A stretch of DNA of 64,000 bases from Macrobrachium rosenbergii (GCF_040412425.1 NC_089781.1:56451468-56515467); one strand, 5' to 3'. Shown: positions 23,212 through 33,240, counted from the first letter of the stretch. The notes: generated from the letters alone by a model not told the origin. Made by a program: numbers and translations.

Positions 23212-23812
23212 CAGAGATGATTCTTTGGCAGCTTGCAGAAGCAGAAGATGACAAAAAAACCATGATGTTGGACAGCTGCTGCAGAGATACTAGGGGAGAC
23301 GTCCTTGTATGGTACAACCTTCTTCCTAACAACCTTGACAATGTTTTGTGTCATCATGATGACCCAACAAGGGGCACAGTGAGGATAGCAGCGGAGGTCA
23401 CATACAGATCGCAGGTGAGAGACTGTTGACCTGAGAGTCTGGGATCTGCCTTTTATGACTGCCGACGCATGTGACACAGTCTGACTACTGTGCGTGCTGT
23501 GGTGTTGCCAAGTACATGGCATACATCTTACTGGATGCTGCATGTCGACATTGCTAATTACATCTTGCGTAATCAAATGGTGATGCCATTGCGACAGTCG
23601 AGACACCATTACGACACTATTGCGTCTTGTGGCATGACATGGCAACTTTTGACAGTTGTCGTGACTCAACTGTGTAGGTGCTGGGCAGCTTTGCACATCT
23701 GCCATCACTTGGCGAATGTCATCAAAGTTGGCGATGCAGTTACGAATCATGCCAACTGGTGGCGACTTGGTCGTAATTAGATCGTAATGGCGTTGTAACA
23801 AGCAAATTTTCG

Positions 23813-23860
23813 GCCATTACGACGTGCGTGGTCTTGAATCGCCAATGTATGACTCAGGCA
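23813..23860 (-). repeat. Right TIR of the Harbinger element
   Basis: 48-bp inverted partner of 18332-18381 (TGCCTGAGTC... on the minus strand), followed by the TTA copy at 23861-23863. Confidence 0.88.
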
Positions 23861-23863
23861 TTA

Positions 23864-24183
23864 TGAACTACATATTGCGCTATCATGATGCAATACTTTT
23901 GAACTGAACTTGTCCACCAGACGAAGTATTCCAGCATTCGTTGCGTAAACATCTTCCATGCAGCGTTACATAATGTAAGATGTAAGAGGATACCTTTTTG
24001 CATCTTGACACAACGTGTCTTGCGCTTACACGCAAGAAAAAGCAGTTGAGCCGTTACTTCCTGGCAAGATGCCATCTGTTACATTGAATTGTCCTTTTTG
24101 AATAGTGTTTAAGAATAATAAGGTGCTGTTATTTGTATGTAGTTTTGAGATTGCCTCTTTTACCGCTACCTGTAATTGGTAGC
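23864..24183. other. Short spacer between Harbinger and Gypsy C
   Basis: No feature recognised. A 73-codon minus frame (23854-24075) overlaps the Harbinger end and has no known motif. AGCT at 24184-24187 is the target duplication of Gypsy C. Confidence 0.5.
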
Positions 24184-24187
24184 AGCT

Positions 24188-24569
24188 TGCGAAGTCCCTG
24201 CTCTACGGGTTCTCTGTAATGAACATCCCGTTTTCTGCAGTGCCTTCACGTGCGACCTAGGGTTGGACAAACACAATCTTATTATCATTATTATGAATTG
24301 TATATTTATTATGTTCATTTGACCTTGCACCACGTATATGTGACAGAGTATTTTTATGCCTAACCAGTCATTGTTAATCATCATGTTTTCTGTATGTACC
24401 TGTCCTGTTTTGTGTAGAGAAATAGTTTGACCTCAGGTCACCTGTAAACTTTTGTACCCGCGGTCTCTGCATATATGCAAACGTCCGCACGCCGCTTTAT
24501 AAGCGGGTCGCTTCATCAATAAACTAGCAGTACTTGTCTTCCTGCTCATTATTTTGCACCTCTCTCACA
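24188..24569 (+). repeat. 5' LTR of Gypsy C
   Basis: 382-bp LTR, TGCGAAGTCCC...CTCTCACA. Half-site pair TGACCTCAGGTCA at 24428-24440, TATA box (GCTTTATAAGC) near 24500-24510, poly(A) signal CAATAAAC near 24517. The first bases (TGCGAAG) differ from the 3' copy (TGTAAAG). Confidence 0.88.
24428..24440 (+). promoter_or_regulatory. Everted AGGTCA half-site pair in the LTR
   Basis: TGACCTCAGGTCA, two AGGTCA half-sites in everted arrangement with one spacer base, about 65 bp upstream of the TATA box. The same or a one-mismatch version occurs at the same place in all seven A/C/D-type LTRs. Such half-sites can bind nuclear receptors; a role here is inference. Confidence 0.45.
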
Positions 24570-24570
24570 G

Positions 24571-24588
24571 TGGTGACCCCCGGAGTGG
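24571..24588 (+). promoter_or_regulatory. Primer-binding site of Gypsy C (tRNA-Trp-like)
   Basis: One base after the 5' LTR: TGGTGACCCCCGGAGTGG. It resembles the complement of the tRNA-Trp 3' end, as in A and D, with one extra C in the C-run. Confidence 0.65.
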
Positions 24589-24805
24589 TTCCCGGAGTCA
24601 TTAATGGACCCAAACGGCGACTTAGTCTTGGCCCGATGAACCAACCTACGCCCCTAACGGACTAACTACAGCGCTCTAACAAAGCGTTTGGGCGTTACCG
24701 ACCCTCGTCGTCAAATCACCAGCGTCATTAGCGGACCCACATGGCACGCTCCCAAGTGTGTATTGACGCGAGTGTTCCCTCACACTCCAGGTGAGTGCAT
24801 GGAAT

Positions 24806-25100
24806 GAGCATGGACACAGGCATCCCCAACCACATACAAATTACCGTGAACTTCTCAGAGGCAGACGTCTCCCTCGCGCAACCCCCTCCCGTGCACTCCT
24901 CCACGCTGGTGCCCGCTCCCCGTGTGATGCCCCTCCTGACAGACCAACCAAGGACAGCCCTCAACATAAGGCTGCCGCCATTCACCCATCAGAACCCCGT
25001 GTCCTGGCTCTACAGGGTCGAGGGGCAATTTAGGGTGGCAGGCCTGACCGACGAGGTGTTGAAGGCGGACATCACCATCAATCTGTTCCATCTCTCCCCA
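24806..25100 (+). pseudogene. Gag N-terminal fragment of Gypsy C
   Basis: Frame from MSMDTGIPNHI... shows the CsRn1-type capsid motif NIRLPPFTHQNPVSWLYRVE then GQFRVAGLTDEVLKAD. It breaks off near 25095, where the sequence jumps to a segment (YGSLLKEFPEVSKSE, in another frame) that in Gypsy A and D lies just upstream of RT. The zinc finger and the whole protease are therefore missing, a loss of roughly 1 kb or more by comparison with D. Confidence 0.65.
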
Positions 25101-25240
25101 CCAGTATGGCTCCCTCCTGAAGGAATTCCCGGAAGTTTCCAAATCTGAGCTTCGTCAGGTGCCTGGGGCCCCCACCAAAACGGGAAATATCATCACATCA
25201 AGACAAGGGTCCCCCCGATGCATGCAAAGTTCTCGAGGCT

Positions 25241-26539
25241 GTGGACCTCCCCCCTTCACAAGGTGCAGAAAGCGGATGGCACCTGGAGACCCTCGACGAC
25301 TACAGGCAGTTCAACCTCGCTACAAAACCCGACCACTACCCTCTACCAAACATGCAGGACCTAACGGCCTCCTTCCAAGGGACCAAAATATTCTCAAAAT
25401 TAGATCTCTTAAAATCATATTTTCAGGTACCAGTAGCTCCAGAGGACATCCCCAAAACCGCCATTGTCACTCCTTTTGGGTCCTACATCTTCGTCTTCTC
25501 CACCTTCGGCCTGAGGAACGCAGGGGCGACCTTCCAGAGGCTGATGGACAGCATCCTTGCGGACCTGAACTTCTGCGTCTGCTACGTTGATGATATCTTA
25601 ATTTTTTCCAGATCCCAAAAGGAACACCTATGGCACATCCGGAAGGTCCTGCAGCGCCTACAAGAGAGTAGCCTCATTGTCAGGTTCGACAAGTGCACCT
25701 TCGGCGTCGATAAGGTGGAATTCCTAGGCCACGAGATATCCCCAGGAGGCATCCACCCAGTATCATCGAAAGTCGAGGCTGTTGTCAGGTTCCCCACCCC
25801 TATCTCCGTCAGGGCCATACAAGGATTCCTCGGAATGGTCAACTACTACAAGCAATTCATCCCGGGGATCGCGCACACCATGGCTCCCCTAACGGAGGTC
25901 CTCAAAGGCTGTCCAAAGACCTTGGAGTGGGGTCCTGACCAGCAGCGGACCTTCTCCTTGATGAAGGCCACCCTCGCCAAGGCAACAGCTTTGGCCCACC
26001 AGGACCCCAGTGCTCCCCTCCAGCTGACGACGGACGCCAGCAATGTCGCCTGCGTGGCAGCTCTGGAACAAGTTGTCAACGGAGCCCCTCAGCCCCTCGC
26101 CTTCTTCAGCAGAAAACTCAGCCCCACCGAGTCCAGCTACAGCACCTTTGACAGGGAACTCTTCACTGTGTACCAGGCGGTACGCCACTTCAAGTTCCTT
26201 CTGGAAGGTACGCCCTTCACGATTTGGATGGACCACCAGCCGCTGGTCCACTCCTTCATGAAGCTGGGGGACGCATGGTCCTCCAGGCAGCAATGGCACC
26301 TCTTGGCTGTCGCGGAGTTCACCTGCACCATCAAGTACCTCCCCGGCAAGAAGAACCCAGTAGCCAACGCCCTCTTGAGGATCGAAGTCGACGCAGTGCA
26401 GCTCGGGATTGACTACGAGGACCTCGCCCGCGAACAAGCTGCCGTCCCAGAGACCCCAGCTTACCGCACAGCCAGCCATCACGTCGCTGAAGTGGAAGGG
26501 CATGCTCCTCAGCCCTGGAGGGTCAACACTGCTGAGTGA
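25241..26539 (+). pseudogene. RT and RNase H of Gypsy C (432-codon open frame)
   Basis: The best preserved coding stretch among the Gypsy elements. RT motifs in order: DYRQFNLATKPDHYPLPNMQ, KIFSKLDLLKSYFQVP, FGLRNAGATFQRLMDS and YVDDILIFS (YVDD at 25583-25594). The thumb has GFLGMVNYYKQFIPG. RNase H begins LTTDASNVACVAALEQVVNG and includes FSRKLSPTESSYSTFDREL, TIWMDHQPLVHSF and KYLPGKKNPVANALLR (usually ADALSR). The frame lacks the true N-terminus because of the upstream deletion. It ends at a stop at 26537-26539, and integrase continues in another frame. Confidence 0.82.
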
Positions 26540-26589
26540 CATAAGCACTGGCCACCCCTGTCCACTGGTGCCTGCCTCCAGTGGATGAT

Positions 26590-27620
26590 GTCGAAGGCCA
26601 GCCGACAACGTCATCCACGGACTGTCCCACCCCTCCGGAAGAACGACCGCCAGGCTGCTGATGGAGAAGTTTGTCTGGCACGGCATACAGAAGGACGCGA
26701 CGGCCTGGGCAAGGCAGTGCATACAGTGCCAGGCCAGCAAAGCAGGGCGGCACACCAAGTCTGGGGTGGGTGATTTTCCCAAGCTGGGGAGACGTTTCGG
26801 GCACATCCACGTCAATGTAGTGGGTCCTCTTCCCCCATCAGGAGGAGCACGATACCTTCTAACAGTCGTCGACCGCTCCACCAGGTGACCTGAAGCTACA
26901 CCCATGGAAGAAGCCACCTCCAGTGCATGCGCAGAGGCCCTCCTCTCCAGCTGGATCAGCCGGTTCGGTGTCCCGGACCATATAACTATGGACAGGAGCC
27001 CCGCTTTCCTGTCCGAGCTGTGGACCGCCCTGGCATGCCTGCTGGGGACCACTCACCACAGCAGCACTGCCTACAACCCCGCAGCCAATGGAATGGTGGA
27101 AAGGTTCGACAGGTTCCTGAAGGCGTCCCTCATGGCTCATTGCACCTCTGAGAATTGGAAGTACCAGCTGCCCTTGGTCCTCCTTGGGCTGAGGACCACC
27201 CCCAGAGCCAATGGCGACTCATCCACAGCAGAAAAGGTCTTCGGGGAGACCCTTGTAGTCCCAGGGGAACTCATCACAGAGGACCAGGACGACTTAACAA
27301 CGCAGAGGCTCTGCGACAGGGTTGGGAAGTTTGCCCCCTGCCGGCTGACATATACCAACAGGACGTCCCCCTTCATGCCTCCCGGTCTGTCCTCCGCCAC
27401 CCACGCCTTCATCAGGGACGACGCTGTACGTCCACCCCTAACCAGACCCTATAGGGGTCCTTTCCTCGGGCTTGAGAGGAACAAGAAGGCATACAGGGTA
27501 GCCATCCACCGGAAGGAAGACTGGGTATCGATAGACCGCTTCAAGCCCTCATTTCTGGAGGAAGACGTCGGGGGCACTTCCCAGAGCCCCCCCGCAGGAG
27601 ATAGCGGCCCCACAGCCTGA
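26590..27620 (+). pseudogene. Integrase of Gypsy C (catalytic Asp changed, in-frame stop)
   Basis: Joins the copied DNA into the host. The zinc-binding N-terminus has VWHGIQKDATAWARQCIQCQ. The core begins HIHVNVVGPLPPSGG, where the first catalytic Asp is Asn (AAT at 26814-26816; the relatives read HIHVDVVGP). A TGA at 26886-26888 replaces the expected Trp after DRSTR. The core then continues with GVPDHITMDRSPAFLSELW (second Asp) and NPAANGMVERFDRF (Glu). The C-terminal tail has PYRGPFLGLERN and DWVSIDRFKPSFL and ends at 27620. The stop, the Asn and the upstream frameshift each predict loss of function. Confidence 0.8.
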
Positions 27621-27803
27621 TTCGTCCGCAAGAAAACGTCGTGGGCGCCCCCGGAAAGCCCCGGGACCAGGCAGGAGGGCACCCCAACACACCCCTCCAT
27701 AGGGCACCGAAGAAGATGACCACCCCCTCCAGCTGGCATCGAGAAGGCGGGGCTCCATCCGCTGCCCCAGCAGATACCTGCTTTGATCAGACGTTACGTA
27801 CAT

Positions 27804-27827
27804 CTTGGGGGAGGGGGGGTTGGGTAT
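27804..27827 (+). promoter_or_regulatory. Polypurine tract of Gypsy C
   Basis: G-rich run (GGGGGAGGGGGGGTTGGGTAT) ending exactly at the TGTAAAG start of the 3' LTR at 27828. Confidence 0.7.
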
Positions 27828-27842
27828 TGTAAAGTCCCAGCT
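27828..27842 (+). repeat. 3' LTR of Gypsy C, first 15 bases
   Basis: TGTAAAGTCCCAGCT, cut by Gypsy D. Its last four bases, AGCT, are repeated at 32925-32928 where the LTR resumes. Confidence 0.88.
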
Positions 27843-28265
27843 TGTAAAGTCACCACATCGGCGCCAGGATAGTGTTTGGGGGCGCCATTAATTAAGTCTC
27901 CGCTGAGCTTGTTTTCTTTGGTGACTTCCCATTTTCTTCAAGCTCAATTAGTCACGCCTAAAAACGTGCCAGGTCACGCATTTTAATCATTTTTACTTTA
28001 TGGTATTTATACAAATGTCACACATTGTGTATCACATGTTTCTTCATTCACAGGCATCAAGACTGTATCCATATTGTAGCTCTGTATGTTTTGTATTGTA
28101 ATTTGTACTCGTTCACTGCATATTATTGTTTATTGTTTCGACCTCAGGTCACAGTCAATTCCATTGTCTCTCGCGGCCCGGCGTCAGTCGGCCGCAATAT
28201 AAGCTGCCTGGATCTGTAATAAAGTAGCAGTAACTTTTACCTGCTCGTTTCTTTGACACCTTATA
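27843..28265 (+). repeat. 5' LTR of Gypsy D
   Basis: TGTAAAGTCACC...CACCTTATA. Half-site pair CGACCTCAGGTCA at 28139-28151, TATA-like CAATATAAGC near 28195, poly(A) signal AATAAAG near 28218. The last dinucleotide is TA instead of the CA of the 3' copy. Confidence 0.9.
28139..28151 (+). promoter_or_regulatory. Everted AGGTCA half-site pair in the Gypsy D LTR
   Basis: CGACCTCAGGTCA, one mismatch from the perfect pair in Gypsy C, about 45 bp upstream of a TATA-like box. The counterpart in the 3' LTR is at 32798-32810. Confidence 0.4.
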
Positions 28266-28266
28266 G

Positions 28267-28284
28267 TGGTGACCCCGGGTGACC
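28267..28284 (+). promoter_or_regulatory. Primer-binding site of Gypsy D (tRNA-Trp-like)
   Basis: TGGTGACCCCGGGTGACC, one base after the LTR. The first 11 bases match the tRNA-Trp 3' end complement. Confidence 0.72.
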
Positions 28285-28497
28285 AGAGCCATTAGCGGAC
28301 TCACACGGCGACTTAGTCTTGGCTCCAGGATTTCTCCAAAACGCTCTTAGCGGCCTAAACACGGCGCTGTAACCAGCGTTTGAGCGTGCTGACTCTCGTC
28401 GGCGTACCCCACCAGCGTCACTAGCGGAACCACACGGCGCACGAAAGTGCGTACTGACGTGAGTACCCCACTCCAGTAAGGGGTCAAAGGAGCAAGC

Positions 28498-29350
28498 ATG
28501 GACGCGGATATCCTCCTTCAGGCAGTTAAACGTGGACCCCGCGGACTCGGAGGTTTACCTACCTCCCATCACACCCGCGCCTGCCCCGCGCCGAGGCCCT
28601 CCCGCAACTCCACACCAGCGCCCGAACACACGACGGCCGGCAACACAATCGCGGGCGCCCTCACCGTAAAGCTGCGCCGTTTACGCGGGGAACCCATCGA
28701 TGTGGCTGCGCGGGGTGGAGAGCCACTTCAGAATCGCGGACCTGACGGACGAAATCCTACAGGCCGACACAGTGCTCAACGCCCTTCCGGAGGACGGTAC
28801 AGAAAACTCATCTCGCGAGTACCAAACACACACCCTCACATACAGCACCACAAAAGTTCCTCCTCGAAGCTTGCTCCCTGCCCATCGCCGAGCGGGCGCC
28901 CGTGCTATCGACCTTGCCATAAACCCACGCCACGACCTCAATTCCAAGAGACGCGGCAGGGCATGGTCGATCTCCTGTCACTACCAGACTTGGGTGGCAC
29001 AAAGAAGCGGCAGGAGATAAGCTTCACACGGAAATCTACCCGCCAACTCCTCCTGGAGGTACGCAACCAGATCGCTCACCCCTACACCATGCCTGTCGAG
29101 GACCTCATAGAGACGGCGCAACACCTCACAGACTCCGTCAAGGCTTCAGCGGCTAAAACCGGCCACACAGCCGGTCAGCTCCATCCAGCCTGAAGAGGAC
29201 GTAGAGCAGCCCGTCAACACCATCGCCAACAGACGTCCACGAACCACAGCAGATGGAGGTCCCGGGCTTCTGTCGCTACCACAAGTGGTTCGGAAAGGAC
29301 GCCCGAAACTGCCTGCCGCCCTGCTCATTCGCCCGTTCAAAAAACGGGGT
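28498..29350 (+). pseudogene. Gag of Gypsy D with CHCC zinc finger (frameshifted)
   Basis: Starts ATG at 28498 (MDADIL), at the same place as in Gypsy A. The capsid motif LRGVESHFRIADLTDEILQA lies in a shifted frame near 28705-28765. The middle part RQEISFTRKSTRQLLLEVRN and MPVEDLIETAQHLTDSVKAS returns to the first frame near 29005-29145. The zinc finger CRYHKWFGKDARNCLPPC is at 29271-29324. The finger spacing CX2HX9CX3C is unlike retroviral CCHC knuckles and like the form described for CsRn1 elements. At least three one-base shifts separate these parts. Confidence 0.75.
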
Positions 29351-29379
29351 GGCGACCAGCAGGACAGGCCGCCATGGCA

Positions 29380-32290
29380 GCCGAAGAACCCAGGGCCTCA
29401 AAACAGTAGGTTTTACGTCCGCGACACCGTCTCCGGCAGGATGATGCTGGTCGACACAGGGCCTTTAAATCGGTCTTCCCAGCATCCAGAGAGGACCGCA
29501 ACCAGACACCAGACCCGGCCGCTTTCCTGACGGCCGCCAACGGAACCCCATCCTCTCCCCTCGGCACCAGGCTCCTGTCGATCTCCATCCTTGGCCAGAG
29601 TTACTCCTGGGACTTCATCGTCGTGGACGTGGGAACCCCACTCCTGGGGGCCGATTTTCTGGCACACTTTGGCCTGCTAGTCGACGTGGGGCGCAAGCGC
29701 CTCCTCGATACCGACTCCTGCTGGTCTCTCCCATTAACGGCGGGACCCAGACCCACCATCAGCGCCGTCGCCCCCCCCACCAGTATGCACACCTACTGTC
29801 GGAGTTCCTGAGATATTTAAGCCTGAGCCGCCAAGTCCCCGGGGCCCCAGCCAAGCACGGCATATACCACCATATAGTGACTAAAGGGCCCCGACACATG
29901 CGGTTCCGCAGGCTTCCCCCTCAGCGCCTTCAGGAGGCGAAAAAAGCATTCGCGGAGATGGAACAGATGGGCATCTGCAGGAAAGCCTCCAGTCCATGGG
30001 CCTCCCCCTCCACATGGTGCAGAAACCGGACGGCTCCTGGAGACCCTGCGGCGACTACAGGCGGCTCAACATTGCAACAGAGCCCGACCACTACCCTCTA
30101 CCCAACATGCAAGACCTCACGGCCTCCTTTCACGGGGCCAAAATATTCACTAAATTGGACCTTCTTAAATCTTATTTCCAGGTACCTGTTGCGCCAGAGG
30201 ACATACCAAAGACAGCCATCATCACGCCCTTCGGGTCCTATGTGTTTCGCCTTCTCCACCTTCGGGCTGAGGAACGCCGGGCCACCTTCCAGCGGCTCAT
30301 GGACAGCATCCTGGGGGACCTAAAATTCTGCGTCTGCTACGTCGACGACATTCTCATATTTTCCAGGTCTCACAGCGAACACCAGAGACACATCAAAGCA
30401 GTCCTCCAGCGCCTCCAAGAGAACGGCCTCGTCGTCCGTTTCGACAAGTGTACCTTCGGCGTCCAGAAAGCAGAATTCCTGGGTCACGAGGTGTCTCCGA
30501 CAGGCGTCCGCCCTCTTACATCGAAAGTGGCAGCCGTAGCCAAGTTCCCGACACCCACCTCCATCAAGGCCGTCCAGGAGTTCCTTGGGATGGTAAACTT
30601 CTACAGGCGGTTCATCCCCGGGATCGCGCACACCACGGCCCCCTGATGGCAGTCCTAAAAGGCCAACCAAGTCCCTGTCTTGGGGACCCAGCCAGCAGCA
30701 GGCCTTTTCCCTGACGAAGGCCGCCCTCACCAAGGCAACCGCCTTGGCACACCAGGATCCCAAGGCCCCCTCCAGCTGACGACAGCGCCAGTAACGTCGC
30801 CTGCGGTGCTGTTCTGGAGCAAATCATCAACGGCGCCCCCAGCCCATCGCCTTCTTCAGCAAGAAGTTCAGTCCCGCAGAGACCCGCTACAGCACCTTCG
30901 ACAGGGAACTCTGCGCGATGTACCAGCGCAGTTCGGCACTTCAAGTTCCTCCTGGAGGGGACGCCCTTCACAATCTTCACAGACCACCAGCCACTGGTTC
31001 ACGCCTTCACGAAGCAGGGGGACGCATGGTCTTCCAGACAGCAGCGCCACCTCTCAGCCATAGCCGAATTTACCTGTTCCGTCAGGTACCTCCCCGGCAA
31101 GAAAAATCCCGTAGCAGACGCCCTCTCCAGAGTCGAGTTGAACGCAGTGCAGCTTGGTGTAGATTACCAGGACCTTGCCAGAGAACAGGCCGCTGACCCA
31201 GAAACCCCAGCATACCGCACCGCCATCACATCCCTCAAGTGGCGGGACGTGACCCTCGCCCCCGAAGGCCCCAGCCTGCTCTGTGACATCAGCACAGGCC
31301 AGCCCCGCCCTTTGGTTCCAGCCTCACGCCGCCGCCAGGTATTGACATCATTCCACGGCCTCACACCCCTCCGGCAGGACCACGGCCAAACTGCTTTCAA
31401 AAAGTTCGTCTGGCACGGGGTGCAAAAGGACGCCACAGCCTGGGCAAAACAGTGCCTGCAGTGCCAGACCAGTAAAGTGGGTCGTCACACGCAGTCGGGG
31501 GTGGCGAGTTCCCACAGCCAGGGCGCCGCCGCCACATCCACATCGACGCCGTCGGGCCCCTTCCCCATCAGGCGGATCCAGATACCTCCTGACGGTGGTA
31601 GACCGTTCGACGAGGTGGCCCGGCCACACCCATGCAAGAAGCCACCGCCAGCGCGTGCGCGCCGAGGCCCTGCTCTCCAGTTGGGTTAGCCGCCGGCGCC
31701 CGGACCATCACAACCGACAGGGGCCCCGCTTTCCTCTCGAGTTGTGGTCTGCCCTGGCTCAACTGCTGGGAACCACGCACCACACCACCACAGCGTACAA
31801 CCCAGCGGCCAACGGCCTGGTCGAACGGTTCCACAGGTCCCTAAAGTCATCCCTCATGGCCCGCTGCACTGCCGAGGACTGGAAACATCAGCTGCCGTGG
31901 GTCCTCCTCGGGTTGAGGACCGCCCCAGAGCCGACGGCACCCCATCCGCAGCTGAACAAACCTATGGGGAACCCCTCGTGGTGCCGGGAGAGCTCGTGAC
32001 GGATGATCGCCACTCCCCATCACTGCAGAGACTCCGCGGCGTGGCGGCAAGTTCGCCCCTTGCAGGCGCTCATACATCGACAGAGCAACCACCTTCATGC
32101 CGCCACAGCTGTCATCCGCCACCCACGTCTTCGTCAGAGTCGACGCCGTCCGTCCACCACTAACTAAGCCCTACAGGGGACCCTTCCGTGCTGGAACGAA
32201 ACAGCAAAATGCGTTCCAGCTGGCACTCCCAGGCAAGGAACGACTGGGTTTCCATAGACCGGTTAAAGCCCGCCTTCCTGTCGGAGAGTC
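29380..32290 (+). pseudogene. Pol of Gypsy D: protease, RT, RNase H, integrase (many frameshifts)
   Basis: Protease has VDTG at 29450-29461 and TPLLGADFLAHFGLLVD near 29635-29685. RT reads from near 29880, with GDYRRLNIATEPDHYPLPNM in a clean 216-codon frame (29996-30646), YVDD at 30338-30349 and EFLGMVNFYRRFIPGI near 30580-30625. RNase H begins near 30775 and ends near KNPVADALSRVE (31105-31140). Integrase has VWHGVQKDATAWAKQCLQCQ near 31410-31465, a shifted HIDAVGP region near 31535, a TTDRGPAF region near 31715 and AANGLVERFHRSL at about 31806-31845 with the catalytic Glu intact. The tail ends near 32290. The many shifts predict no functional protein. Confidence 0.8.
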
Positions 32291-32484
32291 CCGGCAGCGA
32301 CGCGGCACCCCTTCCGCCCAACCGCACTCCAGCACGCCCTCACCCCCAGTCGCAAGCGCGGCCGCCCCAGGAAGGGACCGCCCAACCAGCAGCCTCACAG
32401 GCGGGAGGCCCCTCCGTTATCTTCAAGGAGCCGCGGCACCCTTCAGCGTCCCAGCAGATACAGGGATTAATCAGGCGCGTCCCT

Positions 32485-32500
32485 CGTCTTGGGGAGTATT
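32485..32500 (+). promoter_or_regulatory. Polypurine tract of Gypsy D
   Basis: CGTCTTGGGGAGTATT directly before the 3' LTR, the same tract as in Gypsy A. Confidence 0.65.
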
Positions 32501-32924
32501 TGTAAAGTCACCACATCGGCCCCAGGATAGTGTTTCGGCGGCGCCATTAATTAAGTCTCCGCTGAGCTTGTTTTCTTTGGTGACTTCCCATTTTCTTCAA
32601 GCTCAATTAGTCACGCCTAAAACGTGCCAGGTCACGCATTTTAATCATTTTTACTTTATGCGTATTTATACAAATGTCACACATTGTGTATCACATGTTT
32701 CTTCATTCACAGGCATCAAGACTGTATCCATATTGTAGCTCTGTATGTTTTGTATTGTAATTTGTACTCGTTCACTGCATATTATTGTTTATTGTTTCGA
32801 CCTCAGGTCACAGTCAATTCCATTGTCTCTCGCGGCCCGGCGTCAGTCGGCCGCAATATAAGCTGCCTGGATCTGTAATAAAGTAGCAGTAACTTTTACC
32901 TGCTCGTTTCTTTGACACCTTACA
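32501..32924 (+). repeat. 3' LTR of Gypsy D
   Basis: 424 bp, TGTAAAGTCACC...CACCTTACA. It differs from the 5' LTR at only a handful of positions, mostly single-base indels in G or A runs. Confidence 0.92.
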
Positions 32925-33240
32925 AGCTCAACGGGTTCTCTGTAATGAACATCCTGTTTTCTGCGGTGCCTTCACGTGCGACCTAGGGTCGGACGAACAC
33001 AATCTTATTATCATTATTATGAATTGTATATTTATTATATGTTCATTTGACCTTGCGCCACGTATATGTGACAGAGTATTTTTATGCCTAACCAGTCATT
33101 GTTAATCATTATGTTTTCTGTATGTACCTGTCCTGTTTTGTGTAGAGAAATAGTTTGACCTCAGGTCAACTGTAAATTTTTGTACCCGCGGTCTCTGCGT
33201 ATACGCAGACGTCCGCACGCCGCTTTATAAGCGGGTCGCT
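32925..33240 (+). repeat. 3' LTR of Gypsy C, middle part
   Basis: Resumes with AGCTCAACGGGTTCTCTG after Gypsy D and follows the 5' LTR to GCGGGTCGCT. Half-site pair TGACCTCAGGTCA at 33156-33168. It carries CTGCGTATACGCAG where the 5' LTR has TGCATATATGCA, consistent with CpG decay in the latter. The LTR is interrupted at 33241 by the LINE 3' end. Confidence 0.85.

Larger units (their letters stand above)
18332..23860 (+). mobile_element. PIF/Harbinger DNA transposon, 5.5 kb, with TIRs and TTA target duplication
   Basis: Inverted ends at 18332-18381 and 23813-23860 align over about 48 bp with few mismatches. Both start TGC and share GATTCAAGACC and CGTCGTAATGGC. The trinucleotide TTA flanks both sides (18329-18331 and 23861-23863), the usual Harbinger target. 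Inside are a plus-strand HARBI1-type transposase relic and, converging on it, a minus-strand MADF/Myb-SANT-like gene, which is the two-gene plan known for animal Harbinger elements. Both genes carry frameshifts. The interior between them is AT-rich with tandem duplications. Confidence 0.88.
27843..32924 (+). mobile_element. Gypsy D: full-length CsRn1-like element nested in the Gypsy C 3' LTR
   Basis: 5,082 bp with two nearly identical LTRs (423 and 424 bp), a tRNA-Trp-like primer site, Gag with CHCC zinc finger, full Pol and a purine tract. The AGCT duplication at 27839-27842 and 32925-32928 restores the Gypsy C LTR when the element is removed. It is the same family as Gypsy A. LTR similarity suggests a recent insertion, although its frames carry many one-base indels. 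Confidence 0.92.

Noticed and set aside
23854..24075. 73-codon minus-strand ORF across the right Harbinger end
   Set aside because: Overlaps the TIR boundary and has no known motif.
24455..24480. Compensatory changes in a palindrome between the two Gypsy C LTRs (TGCATATATGCA versus CTGCGTATACGCAG)
   Set aside because: Both changes are CG to CA/TG, so CpG decay explains them without selection for base pairing.
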